In this document: positions 8,333-15,748 of the stretch, one piece after another
How the letters are laid out: every line of letters begins with the position of its first letter
Position numbering within the stretch: position 1 is the stretch's first letter
NCBI RefSeq assembly: GCF_000159355.1
Contig: NZ_GG670122.1
Coordinates: 62,001 to 126,000 of the forward strand
Source of the DNA: Lactobacillus johnsonii ATCC 33200
GTDB taxonomy: Bacteria; Bacillota; Bacilli; Lactobacillales; Lactobacillaceae
Length of the DNA: 64,000 nucleotides
Direction of reading: 5' to 3'
Made by a program: the position numbers and the translations under genes
The notes under the pieces: model-generated
Told to the model about the DNA's origin: nothing
Seen by the model: the letters and a program-made list of their open reading frames with translations, nothing else
Database searches by the model: none

Positions 8333-11300
8333 ATGGTTTCCAAGAACAATTATAGTGAAAAAATGCGAAAAATTAGACCGCAAAAGCAACGCTTCTCTAT
8401 TCGTAAGTTTACTGTAGGGGTTGCTTCTGTATTAATTGGTTTAACCTTTATGGGGATTAATAATCAGGAAGTTCAAGCTGACACTACAGTTGCTCCAGAG
8501 GAAAGCGTAAAAGTAGAAAGTAGTACAGCTAGTGACATAACCGAAAAAATAGAGAGTGTAGTAAATACTGAAGAACAAAGTGTGTCTACTACTGCAAATC
8601 AAACAGAAGTTATGTCGACAGAAGAAAATAATGAAGTAGAAAATGATGGATCTGCTTCTGTTGAGACTGGTAATGAAGAAGTAAAAAATAATCGGTCTAT
8701 TTCTGGTCTAGAAACAGATAATGTAGAAGAACAAGCAACTAACGAAGTAGTAACTTATAATGCTGAGACAATTAATGGAGATACAGCAGTAAATAATCAA
8801 AATACTAATACAACTGAAACTAATTTAGTTGAAAATACTACTCCTGTAGAAGAAGCTCAAGCAGTTGAAGATGTAGAGAAAAATGCTGCTTCTGTAGATG
8901 TACAGCCAGTTGAAAGCGTAGAAAGCAATACAGCTTCCGTAGAAGAAACACAACCAACTGAGAATGTAGAAACTAATACTGTACAAAAAAAGGAAGTAAT
9001 ACTTTCCACTCCAAATTACGATACTGCTAAAGATCAGGTAAATAATTATAACCAGTCCGTTAACGATAAATTAAATGGTTATGAAAATGCACCTGGATTA
9101 ACCATTGTAGAAGGAGATAAAGTAACTATTAACACCAATATAAGTGGTGTTAATGATAGCATTGCTGAAGCAGAAAAAGAAAATAACCAACAATTTGCTA
9201 ATATTGATGAGATTTTAGCACAGTATAAAGATGCCATGGATAAATATAAGTATGATTTAGCTAAGTATGAGGAAGCTAGAAATGCTTATATTGAACATCT
9301 TAAGGAATTGGGATTATGGAAAGAAGGAGATGAAGATCCACTTAAGTTATCGCAACTCTTAGTTTTAGGTAATGAAGAAAATGCGGTTGCAAAAGTAGAG
9401 GCCTTAAAGAATGGTGTTACTCAAGGAAGCGGTTCGCTTTTAGATGGAAAATTAAATATTTTCTATAAAGTTAGTGGCAATCAAACTGGTGATTTTCTTA
9501 GAGTTACCTACACTAATATCCAAAATTCTACATACGCAGGTAAAACGATTAGTAAGATTGTCATTACCTACAGTGATTGGACTAGAAAAAATCTGAATGA
9601 TGGACGTACATCAGGTATATACTTTAGTAAAAATCCACTAGATGGCTTCTTTTATGTAGGAGCAAGTGGGGTTACTATGGACCTTAAATTCTATGATGCT
9701 GATAATAACCTAATTACTTTAGCAGAAAATACGGCCTATATAACTGTTGGATCTTTAAACAGTACTGGAAACGGCACTGATTATATAGAAAAGGCTGAAA
9801 TAATCAATACAGGTGGCTATAGAGGTAGTGGGGTACAATTACCAGAATCCTCCGTTACTGTACATAAAGGCCAAGGAGAACATGGTGGGGACATTGTATA
9901 CTCAGAAAAAAATAATGAAATTATCTCAAAATACAATGTTAAAGATAAGAATACAGCAATTGCTATCTGGGGCGAAGCAGCTGTTAATAAGTACACCGGC
10001 TGGGATGAAGTTGATCGTAAAAAAGAAATTTTTGGTTCAGGGCTATTTAAAGTAAATGGTATTGGGGTAAAAATTAGATTTAGTAATGCTCTTGGTTCAG
10101 CATGGTCTACTTTTTCAACTAACATACCAAAGATTACTTTTGAAGCGGCTGTGCCAGAAATGCCAAGTTATTTAATTCCATGGCATAAGACTGAAGTTAA
10201 CCTTAATGCCCAAACTTCTGTACATATTCACTATGTTGATGTACACGAAGAAGCTAAAAAAGGAACCACTGACTTTAAACCAGAGCATGGTAAAGAATTA
10301 GTCGATCAAAAGCAGAGTTACCATGATTTGGCTATCAATGATCAATATTCTAATACCTTATGGAATTGGGAAAGTGCTAACTATATCTTAGCAACTGACA
10401 GTGTACATCCAGATGCTATTCAAGGTACAACTACAGAAAATGAAAAGCATGTTTATGTTTATTTGAAACATAATAGTGTAGAAGATACTCGTAGTAAAGA
10501 AGTTAACCAAGTAATTCACTATGTTTACGAAAACGGCAGCCAAGCAGCTCCAGATTACAAGGGAGTAACCCTAGTGTTTACGCAAACAGGAACTAAGGAT
10601 ACAGTAACTGGTGAAGTTGTTTGGGACGGTGAATGGACACAGAGTCAAAGATTTGAAAGTGTAGAAAGTCCAGTCATCAAGGGCTACCAAACCGAGCGTC
10701 CAGTAGTAGACGCTTATGATATTGTAGTGGACAACAGTAACTTTGACCAAAACTTGGACAAAGAAGATACAGTAGTATATGTAGCGAACCCAACTGAAGA
10801 AGTTAGCCGCGATAAAGTGGTTAACCAAGTGATTCACTATGTTTACGAAAATGGTAGTGAAGCTGCACCAGATCATACCTCAGTAGCCTTAGTATTCACG
10901 CAAACAGGAACAAGGGATACAGTAACTGGTGAAGTTGTTTGGGACGGTGAATGGACACAGAGTCAAAGATTTGAAAGTGTAGCTAGCCCAACGATCAAGG
11001 GCTACCACACAGATCGTCCAGTAGTAGATGCTTACGATATTGTCGTAGATAACAGTAACTTTGACCAAAACTTGGATAAAGAAGATACAGTAGTATATGT
11101 AGCGAACCTAACAGAAGAAGTTAGCCGCGATAAAGTGGTTAACCAAGTGATTCATTATGTTTACGGAAACGGTAGCCAAGCAGCTCCAGACTACAAAGGT
11201 GTAACCTTAGTGTTCACGCAAACAGGAACAAGAGACACAGTAACTGGTGAAGTTATCTGGGAGGGCGAATGGACACAAAGTCAAAGATTCGAAAGTGTAG

Positions 11301-11749
11301 CTAGCCCAACGATTAAGGGCTACCACACAGATCGTCCAGTAGTAGATGCTTACGATATTGTAGTGGACAACAGTAACTTTGACCAAAACTTGGATAAAGA
11401 AGATACAGTAGTATACGTAGCTGACCCAGTAGATCCAGAAGAACCAAAGGATCCAGTAGATTCAGAAGAACCAGAGGATTCAAAAGATCCAGTTCAAGCT
11501 GAAACTCTAACTGAATCAACGAATGATGCTCCTATTCTTCCAAAACAACTTTCCACTGATACTCCTATTAATAAAGTAGAAACTGTGGAAAACAAAGAAT
11601 CTGGTAAAGTAGAAGTAGCTACAACTGAGGATGTCTCATTGCCTCAAACGGGTCATAAACATTCTAATGCAGAAATTATTGGACTAGGTTTAGCAACCAT
11701 TGCGTCAATTTTAGGCTTAGCAGGCACTAGAAAACGCAAGAAGGATTAA
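8333..11749 (+). CDS. LPQTG-anchored adhesin: antigen I/II (GbpC-type) domain plus Mub-like repeats
   Basis: A secreted, sortase-anchored surface adhesin of 1138 residues. A YSIRK-type signal (RFSIRKFTVGVASVLIG) is probably cleaved after QEVQA near residue 50. A Glu/Thr/Val/Asn-rich stalk runs to about 225. A coiled, Lys/Tyr/Ala-rich segment (about 226-325) precedes a region resembling the antigen I/II variable / GbpC lectin-like fold (about 326-610; landmarks GLWKEGDEDP, LGSAWSTFS). A MucBP-like unit (HIHYVD) follows. Three 106-residue repeats resembling Mub B2 domains start at 724, 830 and 936. A Pro/Asp/Glu linker, LPQTG at 1103-1107, a hydrophobic helix and RKRKKD end the protein. The likely role is binding host glycans or salivary/mucus proteins. 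The ligand is not deducible. Confidence 0.9.
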   Translation: MVSKNNYSEKMRKIRPQKQRFSIRKFTVGVASVLIGLTFMGINNQEVQADTTVAPEESVKVESSTASDITEKIESVVNTEEQSVSTTANQTEVMSTEENNEVENDGSASVETGNEEVKNNRSISGLETDNVEEQATNEVVTYNAETINGDTAVNNQNTNTTETNLVENTTPVEEAQAVEDVEKNAASVDVQPVESVESNTASVEETQPTENVETNTVQKKEVILSTPNYDTAKDQVNNYNQSVNDKLNGYENAPGLTIVEGDKVTINTNISGVNDSIAEAEKENNQQFANIDEILAQYKDAMDKYKYDLAKYEEARNAYIEHLKELGLWKEGDEDPLKLSQLLVLGNEENAVAKVEALKNGVTQGSGSLLDGKLNIFYKVSGNQTGDFLRVTYTNIQNSTYAGKTISKIVITYSDWTRKNLNDGRTSGIYFSKNPLDGFFYVGASGVTMDLKFYDADNNLITLAENTAYITVGSLNSTGNGTDYIEKAEIINTGGYRGSGVQLPESSVTVHKGQGEHGGDIVYSEKNNEIISKYNVKDKNTAIAIWGEAAVNKYTGWDEVDRKKEIFGSGLFKVNGIGVKIRFSNALGSAWSTFSTNIPKITFEAAVPEMPSYLIPWHKTEVNLNAQTSVHIHYVDVHEEAKKGTTDFKPEHGKELVDQKQSYHDLAINDQYSNTLWNWESANYILATDSVHPDAIQGTTTENEKHVYVYLKHNSVEDTRSKEVNQVIHYVYENGSQAAPDYKGVTLVFTQTGTKDTVTGEVVWDGEWTQSQRFESVESPVIKGYQTERPVVDAYDIVVDNSNFDQNLDKEDTVVYVANPTEEVSRDKVVNQVIHYVYENGSEAAPDHTSVALVFTQTGTRDTVTGEVVWDGEWTQSQRFESVASPTIKGYHTDRPVVDAYDIVVDNSNFDQNLDKEDTVVYVANLTEEVSRDKVVNQVIHYVYGNGSQAAPDYKGVTLVFTQTGTRDTVTGEVIWEGEWTQSQRFESVASPTIKGYHTDRPVVDAYDIVVDNSNFDQNLDKEDTVVYVADPVDPEEPKDPVDSEEPEDSKDPVQAETLTESTNDAPILPKQLSTDTPINKVETVENKESGKVEVATTEDVSLPQTGHKHSNAEIIGLGLATIASILGLAGTRKRKKD
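10502..11422 (+). repeat. Three tandem 318-bp repeats encoding Mub B2-like domains
   Basis: Unit starts at 10502, 10820 and 11138 are exactly 318 bp apart (106 codons). Each begins VNQVIHYVY and contains FTQTGT, DTVTGEV and GYxTxRPVVDAYDIVV. The third unit ends at TVVYVAD, where the Pro/Asp/Glu linker takes over. The near-identity of the units suggests recent duplication and likely copy-number variation among strains. Confidence 0.92.
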
Positions 11750-11774
11750 ACTAGTTGAATAAAATAGTTTTATG

Positions 11775-11803
11775 AAAAACGCTACCTCCGGGTGGCGTTT
11801 TTT
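11775..11803 (+). terminator. Terminator of the adhesin gene
   Basis: A 12-bp stem (11775-11786 with 11791-11802) with one wobble pair, ending in T residues. Confidence 0.9.
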
Positions 11804-11848
11804 AGTATAGTGGAGTGTGGATAATAAAAGTGGAAAGTGAGACTGAAA

Positions 11849-12634
11849 ATGATTAAGCTTATTGCAACTGATATGGATGGTACTTGGCTAAGAGAAGATA
11901 AGACTTATGATAAGGAACTCTTTGAAAAAGAATTTCAAATTATGCAGGATCGTGATATTAAATTTGTTATTGCCAGTGGTAATCAGTATGAAAATATCCT
12001 CGATCGTTTTCCAAAAGCTAATAAGCATATGTATTTTGTGGCTGAAAATGGTGCTTTAGTAGCTCATGGAAATGAAATTCTTCAAATATCTGATTTATCT
12101 GACAAAGATTATCAAACAATGCTTGAAATTGTGGAAAAACTACCATATAAGGCTATTGTTGCTGGTGTAACTAGTGCATATGTTGAAAAAAGCAGTGGAA
12201 AAGAATTTGCGGAAGATCTAAAAAAGTACGTTAAGAAAATTCAAGTTGTTGATAGCTTTAACGATATTGATGATCGTATTTTTAAAGTAAGTCTTCGTGT
12301 TCCAGAAGATGAGATGCCTAAGGTCTTAGATAAACTTAGAGAAGACTATCCACAGATTGGTTTTGTCTCAGGTGCAAGTACTGCTATTGATATGCAGACT
12401 AAAGGAATGAATAAAGCTGTAGGTTTAGAATATTTGGGTAAAAAACTTAAGATTAAATCTAGTGAAATGGTAACATTTGGTGATAGTGGTAATGATGTTG
12501 GTATGCTTAAGTTTGCAGGTAGCAGTTTTGCTACAGCTACTGCTCTTCCAGAGGCAAAGAAAGCTGCTAATCAAATTATTGGATCTAGTGAAGAATCAAG
12601 TGTGCAAAAGAAAATTCTTGAGTTACTCTCATAA
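11849..12634 (+). CDS. Cof-type HAD-IIB family sugar-phosphate phosphatase
   Basis: A cytosolic haloacid-dehalogenase phosphatase of 261 residues. Motif I is DMDGT with nucleophile D8 and acid/base D10. Motif IV is FGDSGNDVGML near the C-terminus, and the cap between is the HAD-IIB type. ATG 11849 is preferred over an in-frame GTG 12 bp earlier because GGAAAGTGAG is then at ribosome-site distance. Members of this Cof family dephosphorylate sugar phosphates or FMN-like compounds. The substrate here is unknown. The ArsR gene follows 29 bp later and is probably co-transcribed. Confidence 0.85.
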   Translation: MIKLIATDMDGTWLREDKTYDKELFEKEFQIMQDRDIKFVIASGNQYENILDRFPKANKHMYFVAENGALVAHGNEILQISDLSDKDYQTMLEIVEKLPYKAIVAGVTSAYVEKSSGKEFAEDLKKYVKKIQVVDSFNDIDDRIFKVSLRVPEDEMPKVLDKLREDYPQIGFVSGASTAIDMQTKGMNKAVGLEYLGKKLKIKSSEMVTFGDSGNDVGMLKFAGSSFATATALPEAKKAANQIIGSSEESSVQKKILELLS

Positions 12635-12663
12635 TTAAATGTAAGTTGAGATAGGTGAACAAG

Positions 12664-12942
12664 TTGAACGATCAAATTATTCGAGTTACTAGAGCTTTAA
12701 ATCATCCCATTCGAATTCAAATTCTTTATTATTTAAATGACAATCAAAAAAGTAGTGTAAATAACTTGGTAAAACAGTTTGATGTTAGTCAGCCAGCTAT
12801 TTCTAGACACTTGAGGATCTTGGAAGAGGCTAAGCTAGTTAAGAGTGAACAAGTTAAGCAAGAGCGCTACTATAGCTTAGAAGATAAACATGTAATTAAG
12901 ATTCTAGATGTCTTGAGACGGCATGTTAATGAAGATTTTTAG
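12664..12942 (+). CDS. ArsR-family repressor with SmtB/CzrA-type alpha-5 zinc site
   Basis: A 92-residue winged-helix repressor. The recognition helix is VSQPAISRHLRIL (about 41-53). The alpha-3 Cys motif of ArsR/CadC sensors (ELCVC) is absent: the equivalent reads VNNLVKQF. The C-terminal helix has D74-x-H76-x10-H87-x2-E90, the same spacing as the alpha-5 zinc ligands of SmtB and CzrA, so a Zn(II) sensor is predicted. The TTG start at 12664 is chosen because AGGTGA lies 5 bp upstream. An in-frame GTG at 12655 overlaps that site. A palindromic operator lies about 60 bp downstream, ahead of the metal-uptake operon. Confidence 0.8.
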   Translation: MNDQIIRVTRALNHPIRIQILYYLNDNQKSSVNNLVKQFDVSQPAISRHLRILEEAKLVKSEQVKQERYYSLEDKHVIKILDVLRRHVNEDF

Positions 12943-12995
12943 TTCAAGGACTGGAATAATCACAGCAATTTTAACTGTCTTTTTTCTAAACACCT

Positions 12996-13025
12996 TTGAC
13001 AAACATATAAAAATATGTTTATATA
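12996..13025 (+). promoter_or_regulatory. Promoter with embedded ArsR-type palindrome
   Basis: TTGACA (12996-13001) is followed by a perfect inverted repeat AAACATAT-N4-ATATGTTT (13001-13020) and a TATATA -10 candidate (13020-13025). A palindrome filling the spacer is the classic layout for ArsR-family repression, and an ArsR gene ends 53 bp upstream. Repressor identity is inferred. Confidence 0.65.
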
Positions 13026-13094
13026 AAGATGTAATTTTAGAGAAAAAGTATTAAATTAAAAATTCAGCAAATTTTTTATTATTTACACTTATTG

Positions 13095-13126
13095 ATAGCA
13101 TCAAGTCTGAGACGTCTTGGTGCTAT
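13095..13126 (+). other. Stable hairpin in the leader before the metal-uptake operon
   Basis: ATAGCATCAAG (13095-13105) pairs with CTTGGTGCTAT (13116-13126) with one wobble. It is followed by TTGTC, not a strong T run, so it is more likely a leader stem or partial attenuator than a complete terminator. Confidence 0.5.
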
Positions 13127-13172
13127 TTGTCTATCTAGAAAAATGTTGACATAATAAAAAATTTAGCTTAGT

Positions 13173-13212
13173 CTAACTTTAAGTTAGAACTTATGCTGAA
13201 TTTTCTAACTTA
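13173..13212 (+). promoter_or_regulatory. Palindromic operator upstream of the metal-binding lipoprotein gene
   Basis: CTAACTT-T-AAGTTAG (13173-13187) is a perfect odd palindrome, and a further half-site TCTAACTTA lies at 13204-13212. A TTGACA box at 13146-13151 sits upstream, putting the palindrome over the -10 or start region. It resembles but does not equal the AdcR/ZitR box TTAACNNGTTAA. Confidence 0.5.
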
Positions 13213-13243
13213 ATGCTTTTTTGTTTTGCACAGGAGGATATAT

Positions 13244-14143
13244 ATGCAAAATTTTAAATCTAAAATTACAAAATTTATTTCTATTATGGGCTTAGTGACA
13301 CTTGTATTATTGATAACGGTAGGATGTTCGAATAAGCAAAATTCTGCCAAACAATCAGATAAAATTTCTATAGTTACTACAACTAATGTCTATTCAGATA
13401 TTGCTAAAAATATTGTTGGAAAATATGGAACAGCAACGGCAATCATTGATAAAAGTAGCGTTGATCCACACGATTTTGATCCAACAACAGCCGATGCTAA
13501 AAAGGTAGCTCAGGCAAATATTATTGTTTCAAATGGCCTAGGCTACGATTCATGGATGAATAAGTTAGCGAAATCTGTTGATAAAAAGCCTGTCTTAGTC
13601 GGTGAAGACTTGATGGGATTAAAGAGCGGAGATAATCCACATATTTGGTACAATTTAGATATGCCAACTAAGTATGTTGATTATTTGGTTAAGCGCTTAT
13701 CTAAGTTGGATAAGAAGCATGCCGCTTATTTTAAGGAAAATGGCGAAAAATACTTAGCTAAGATCGACGAAATCAAACATCTAGCTAAGGCTAATAAGGG
13801 TGATCAAAAAACAGTTTTTGTTAGTGAACCAGTCTTTGACTACGCTTTACAAGAAGCTGGTTATAAAATAGGCGACAAGAAATTTGAAGAAGCCATTGAA
13901 AATGGTACAGATCCTAGTCCTAAGACAATTAACGAAATGAATAATGCTATTAAACAAAAGAAGATTGCCTTTTTTGTTAATAATACTCAGGCAAGTAGCT
14001 CAACAGTTAAGTCTTTTGTTAAACTTGCAAAAAAGAACAATGTTCCGGTTTTAAATGTTCGGGAAACTATTCCTAATAACACTACTTACTTAGCTTGGAT
14101 GAAAGAAAATTATCAAAAATTAGCTGATATTCAAAACAATTAA
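13244..14143 (+). CDS. Zinc/manganese ABC transporter substrate-binding lipoprotein
   Basis: A cluster A-I (ZnuA/AdcA/PsaA-type) metal-binding lipoprotein of 299 residues. The signal peptide ends in a lipobox with Cys28 (ITVGCSN). Ligand candidates are His76 (DPHDFDP), His133 (NPHIWY) and Glu195 (VSEPVF). The fourth ligand, usually Asp in VESSVDD-type motifs, is not evident: the matching stretch reads VNNTQASSS. ATG 13244 has AGGAGG 6 bp upstream, while an earlier in-frame start does not. It leads a three-gene uptake operon. Zinc is favoured by the zinc-sensor gene next door, but metal choice is not proven. Confidence 0.88.
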   Translation: MQNFKSKITKFISIMGLVTLVLLITVGCSNKQNSAKQSDKISIVTTTNVYSDIAKNIVGKYGTATAIIDKSSVDPHDFDPTTADAKKVAQANIIVSNGLGYDSWMNKLAKSVDKKPVLVGEDLMGLKSGDNPHIWYNLDMPTKYVDYLVKRLSKLDKKHAAYFKENGEKYLAKIDEIKHLAKANKGDQKTVFVSEPVFDYALQEAGYKIGDKKFEEAIENGTDPSPKTINEMNNAIKQKKIAFFVNNTQASSSTVKSFVKLAKKNNVPVLNVRETIPNNTTYLAWMKENYQKLADIQNN

Positions 14144-14176
14144 ATAGGATTGGTTTATTAGAAGAGGAGGAGTGAG

Positions 14177-14836
14177 ATGACTGATATATTGACAGTTAAA
14201 GACCTGGGGATGAAATTTGAGGATAAGGTAATTTTTAAAGACTTAAATTTTACTTTATCTAAAGGGTCAATGACAGCTCTACTTGGTGCAAATGGTACAG
14301 GGAAAACAACCTTGATTAGAATTTTGATGGGAATGCTGCAACCGACTACAGGATCATTTAAATTTGCGCCAGATACAAAGGTTGGCTATGTACCGCAGTT
14401 TAGAAATCTAGATGCTGATTATCCCCTCTCAATTCGGGCTTTTGTAGAACTTAATACTCCTTTATTTAAGAATGCTCGGGTAAAGGCGAGGGTAAATCAA
14501 ATTTTAAAAGAGACCCATTTACTAGATATTCAAAATACTAGGATGGGCGAAGCTTCCGGAGGACAAAAGCAGCGTGCATACCTAGCTCAAGCTTTGTTAG
14601 ATAAACCAGACTTCATTATTTTAGATGAGGCAACAGCTAGTTTAGATCCAGTTGCTAAAGAAGAGTTAATGTCATTAATTAAGCACTTAAATGAAAAACA
14701 TGCAATGACTGTGTTGTTTACAACTCATGACATTCCTCTAGCTAAGAAATACATGAAAGATTATCTTTTATTTAAAGATAAAGGCCTAGTTGCTGGTAAA
14801 ATTAAGGACTTAACTGAGGAGGTGGGTGAAGAATAA
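14177..14836 (+). CDS. Metal ABC transporter ATP-binding protein
   Basis: The ATPase of the metal uptake system, 219 residues, on the cytoplasmic face. Walker A is GANGTGKTT (about 36-44), the signature is ASGGQKQR, Walker B is FIILDEATASLDP, and the switch His is TTHD. GGAGGAG lies just upstream. It ends in TAATG, so the permease start overlaps its stop by one base. Confidence 0.93.
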   Translation: MTDILTVKDLGMKFEDKVIFKDLNFTLSKGSMTALLGANGTGKTTLIRILMGMLQPTTGSFKFAPDTKVGYVPQFRNLDADYPLSIRAFVELNTPLFKNARVKARVNQILKETHLLDIQNTRMGEASGGQKQRAYLAQALLDKPDFIILDEATASLDPVAKEELMSLIKHLNEKHAMTVLFTTHDIPLAKKYMKDYLLFKDKGLVAGKIKDLTEEVGEE

Positions 14837-15627
14837 TGTTTGCATATGATTTTATGCGCTATGCATTTCTAGCCAGTACTTTTATTGCGATTACCTGTGG
14901 AATAGTGGGTGTATATGTTGTAGCTAGAAGTTTTTCATTCTTAGCTCACACTCTATCGGAAATTGGTTTTGCTGGAGCCGCTTTTGCGGTTTGGATTGGT
15001 TGGGTTCCACTATGGGGCATGGTTCTTTTTACTTTGCTCGGATCAATCAGTGTTGGTGAATTATCCATGAGAAGTGATCAGAAAGAATCCGCAATTAGTG
15101 CGATTTCAGCCTTGTTTATTGGTTTGGGTGTGCTATTTTTAGCTATTGCTGGCGGTAATAGTCGGTACGCTACTAATATCTTATTTGGTTCAATTATTGG
15201 AGTTGATAAAGAGGGCGTTATTCAACTAGTTATTCTTTCTCTCTTTGTTTTAGCAATAATTTTCTTAGTTTTAAGACAATTAAACTATGATTCATTTGAC
15301 CATGTAGGGGCAGTTAGCCATCACATTAATACAGGTTTAGTTTCAGTAGTATTTTTAATTGCTTTGGCTTTAGCTGTTTCAATTGGTGCACAAGTTGTCG
15401 GATCATTACTAGTCTTTATTTTATTAACTTTGCCATCTTCAAGTGCTCGCTACTTAGGTAAGACAATTCCCGCTATGTTATGTTGGTCAGTCGGGATCGC
15501 CTTGTTTGGAGTTTGGGCAGGTTTAGTTTTAGGATACGTAACTAATTTACCAGTCACTTTCTTTATTTCGATTATTGAAGTTGGAATTTATTTATTTGTT
15601 TATGGCGCTCATGCTTTTAAGAAATAA
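14836..15627 (+). CDS. Metal ABC transporter permease (ZnuB/AdcB-type)
   Basis: An ABC-3 family permease of 263 residues with about eight hydrophobic helices. The N-terminal motif ARSFSFLAHTLSEIGFAG and the family motif GAQVVGSLLVFILLTLP are visible. Its start overlaps the ATPase stop (TAATG). With the two preceding genes it forms a complete metal importer closed by the terminator at 15641. Confidence 0.93.
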   Translation: MFAYDFMRYAFLASTFIAITCGIVGVYVVARSFSFLAHTLSEIGFAGAAFAVWIGWVPLWGMVLFTLLGSISVGELSMRSDQKESAISAISALFIGLGVLFLAIAGGNSRYATNILFGSIIGVDKEGVIQLVILSLFVLAIIFLVLRQLNYDSFDHVGAVSHHINTGLVSVVFLIALALAVSIGAQVVGSLLVFILLTLPSSSARYLGKTIPAMLCWSVGIALFGVWAGLVLGYVTNLPVTFFISIIEVGIYLFVYGAHAFKK

Positions 15628-15640
15628 AACTGTTATTTAG

Positions 15641-15677
15641 AACCTACAAGGGCCCTCTTGCTCTTGCAGGTTTTTTG
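15641..15677 (+). terminator. Metal uptake operon terminator
   Basis: A 10-bp stem with one mismatch (15641-15650 with 15663-15672) followed by TTTTTTG. Confidence 0.85.
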
Positions 15678-15748
15678 TTTTTAAATTTCATTAATATGTG
15701 GAAAAAGGATAAAATTAAATAGTATTACTTTTTTAGATGAGGAAAACT

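Noticed and set aside
9817-10125. Antisense ORFs over the adhesin, the lactate permease and the ATPase
   Set aside because: They lie wholly opposite strong coding frames with biased codons and lack ribosome sites.
10502-11422. Regular repeats taken as a CRISPR-like array
   Set aside because: The 318-bp units are in frame within one ORF and encode protein domains; there are no short repeats with unique spacers.
12943-13243. A small protein encoded between the ArsR gene and the metal lipoprotein
   Set aside because: The only ATG near the promoter is followed at once by a stop, and no other frame exceeds a few codons with a ribosome site.
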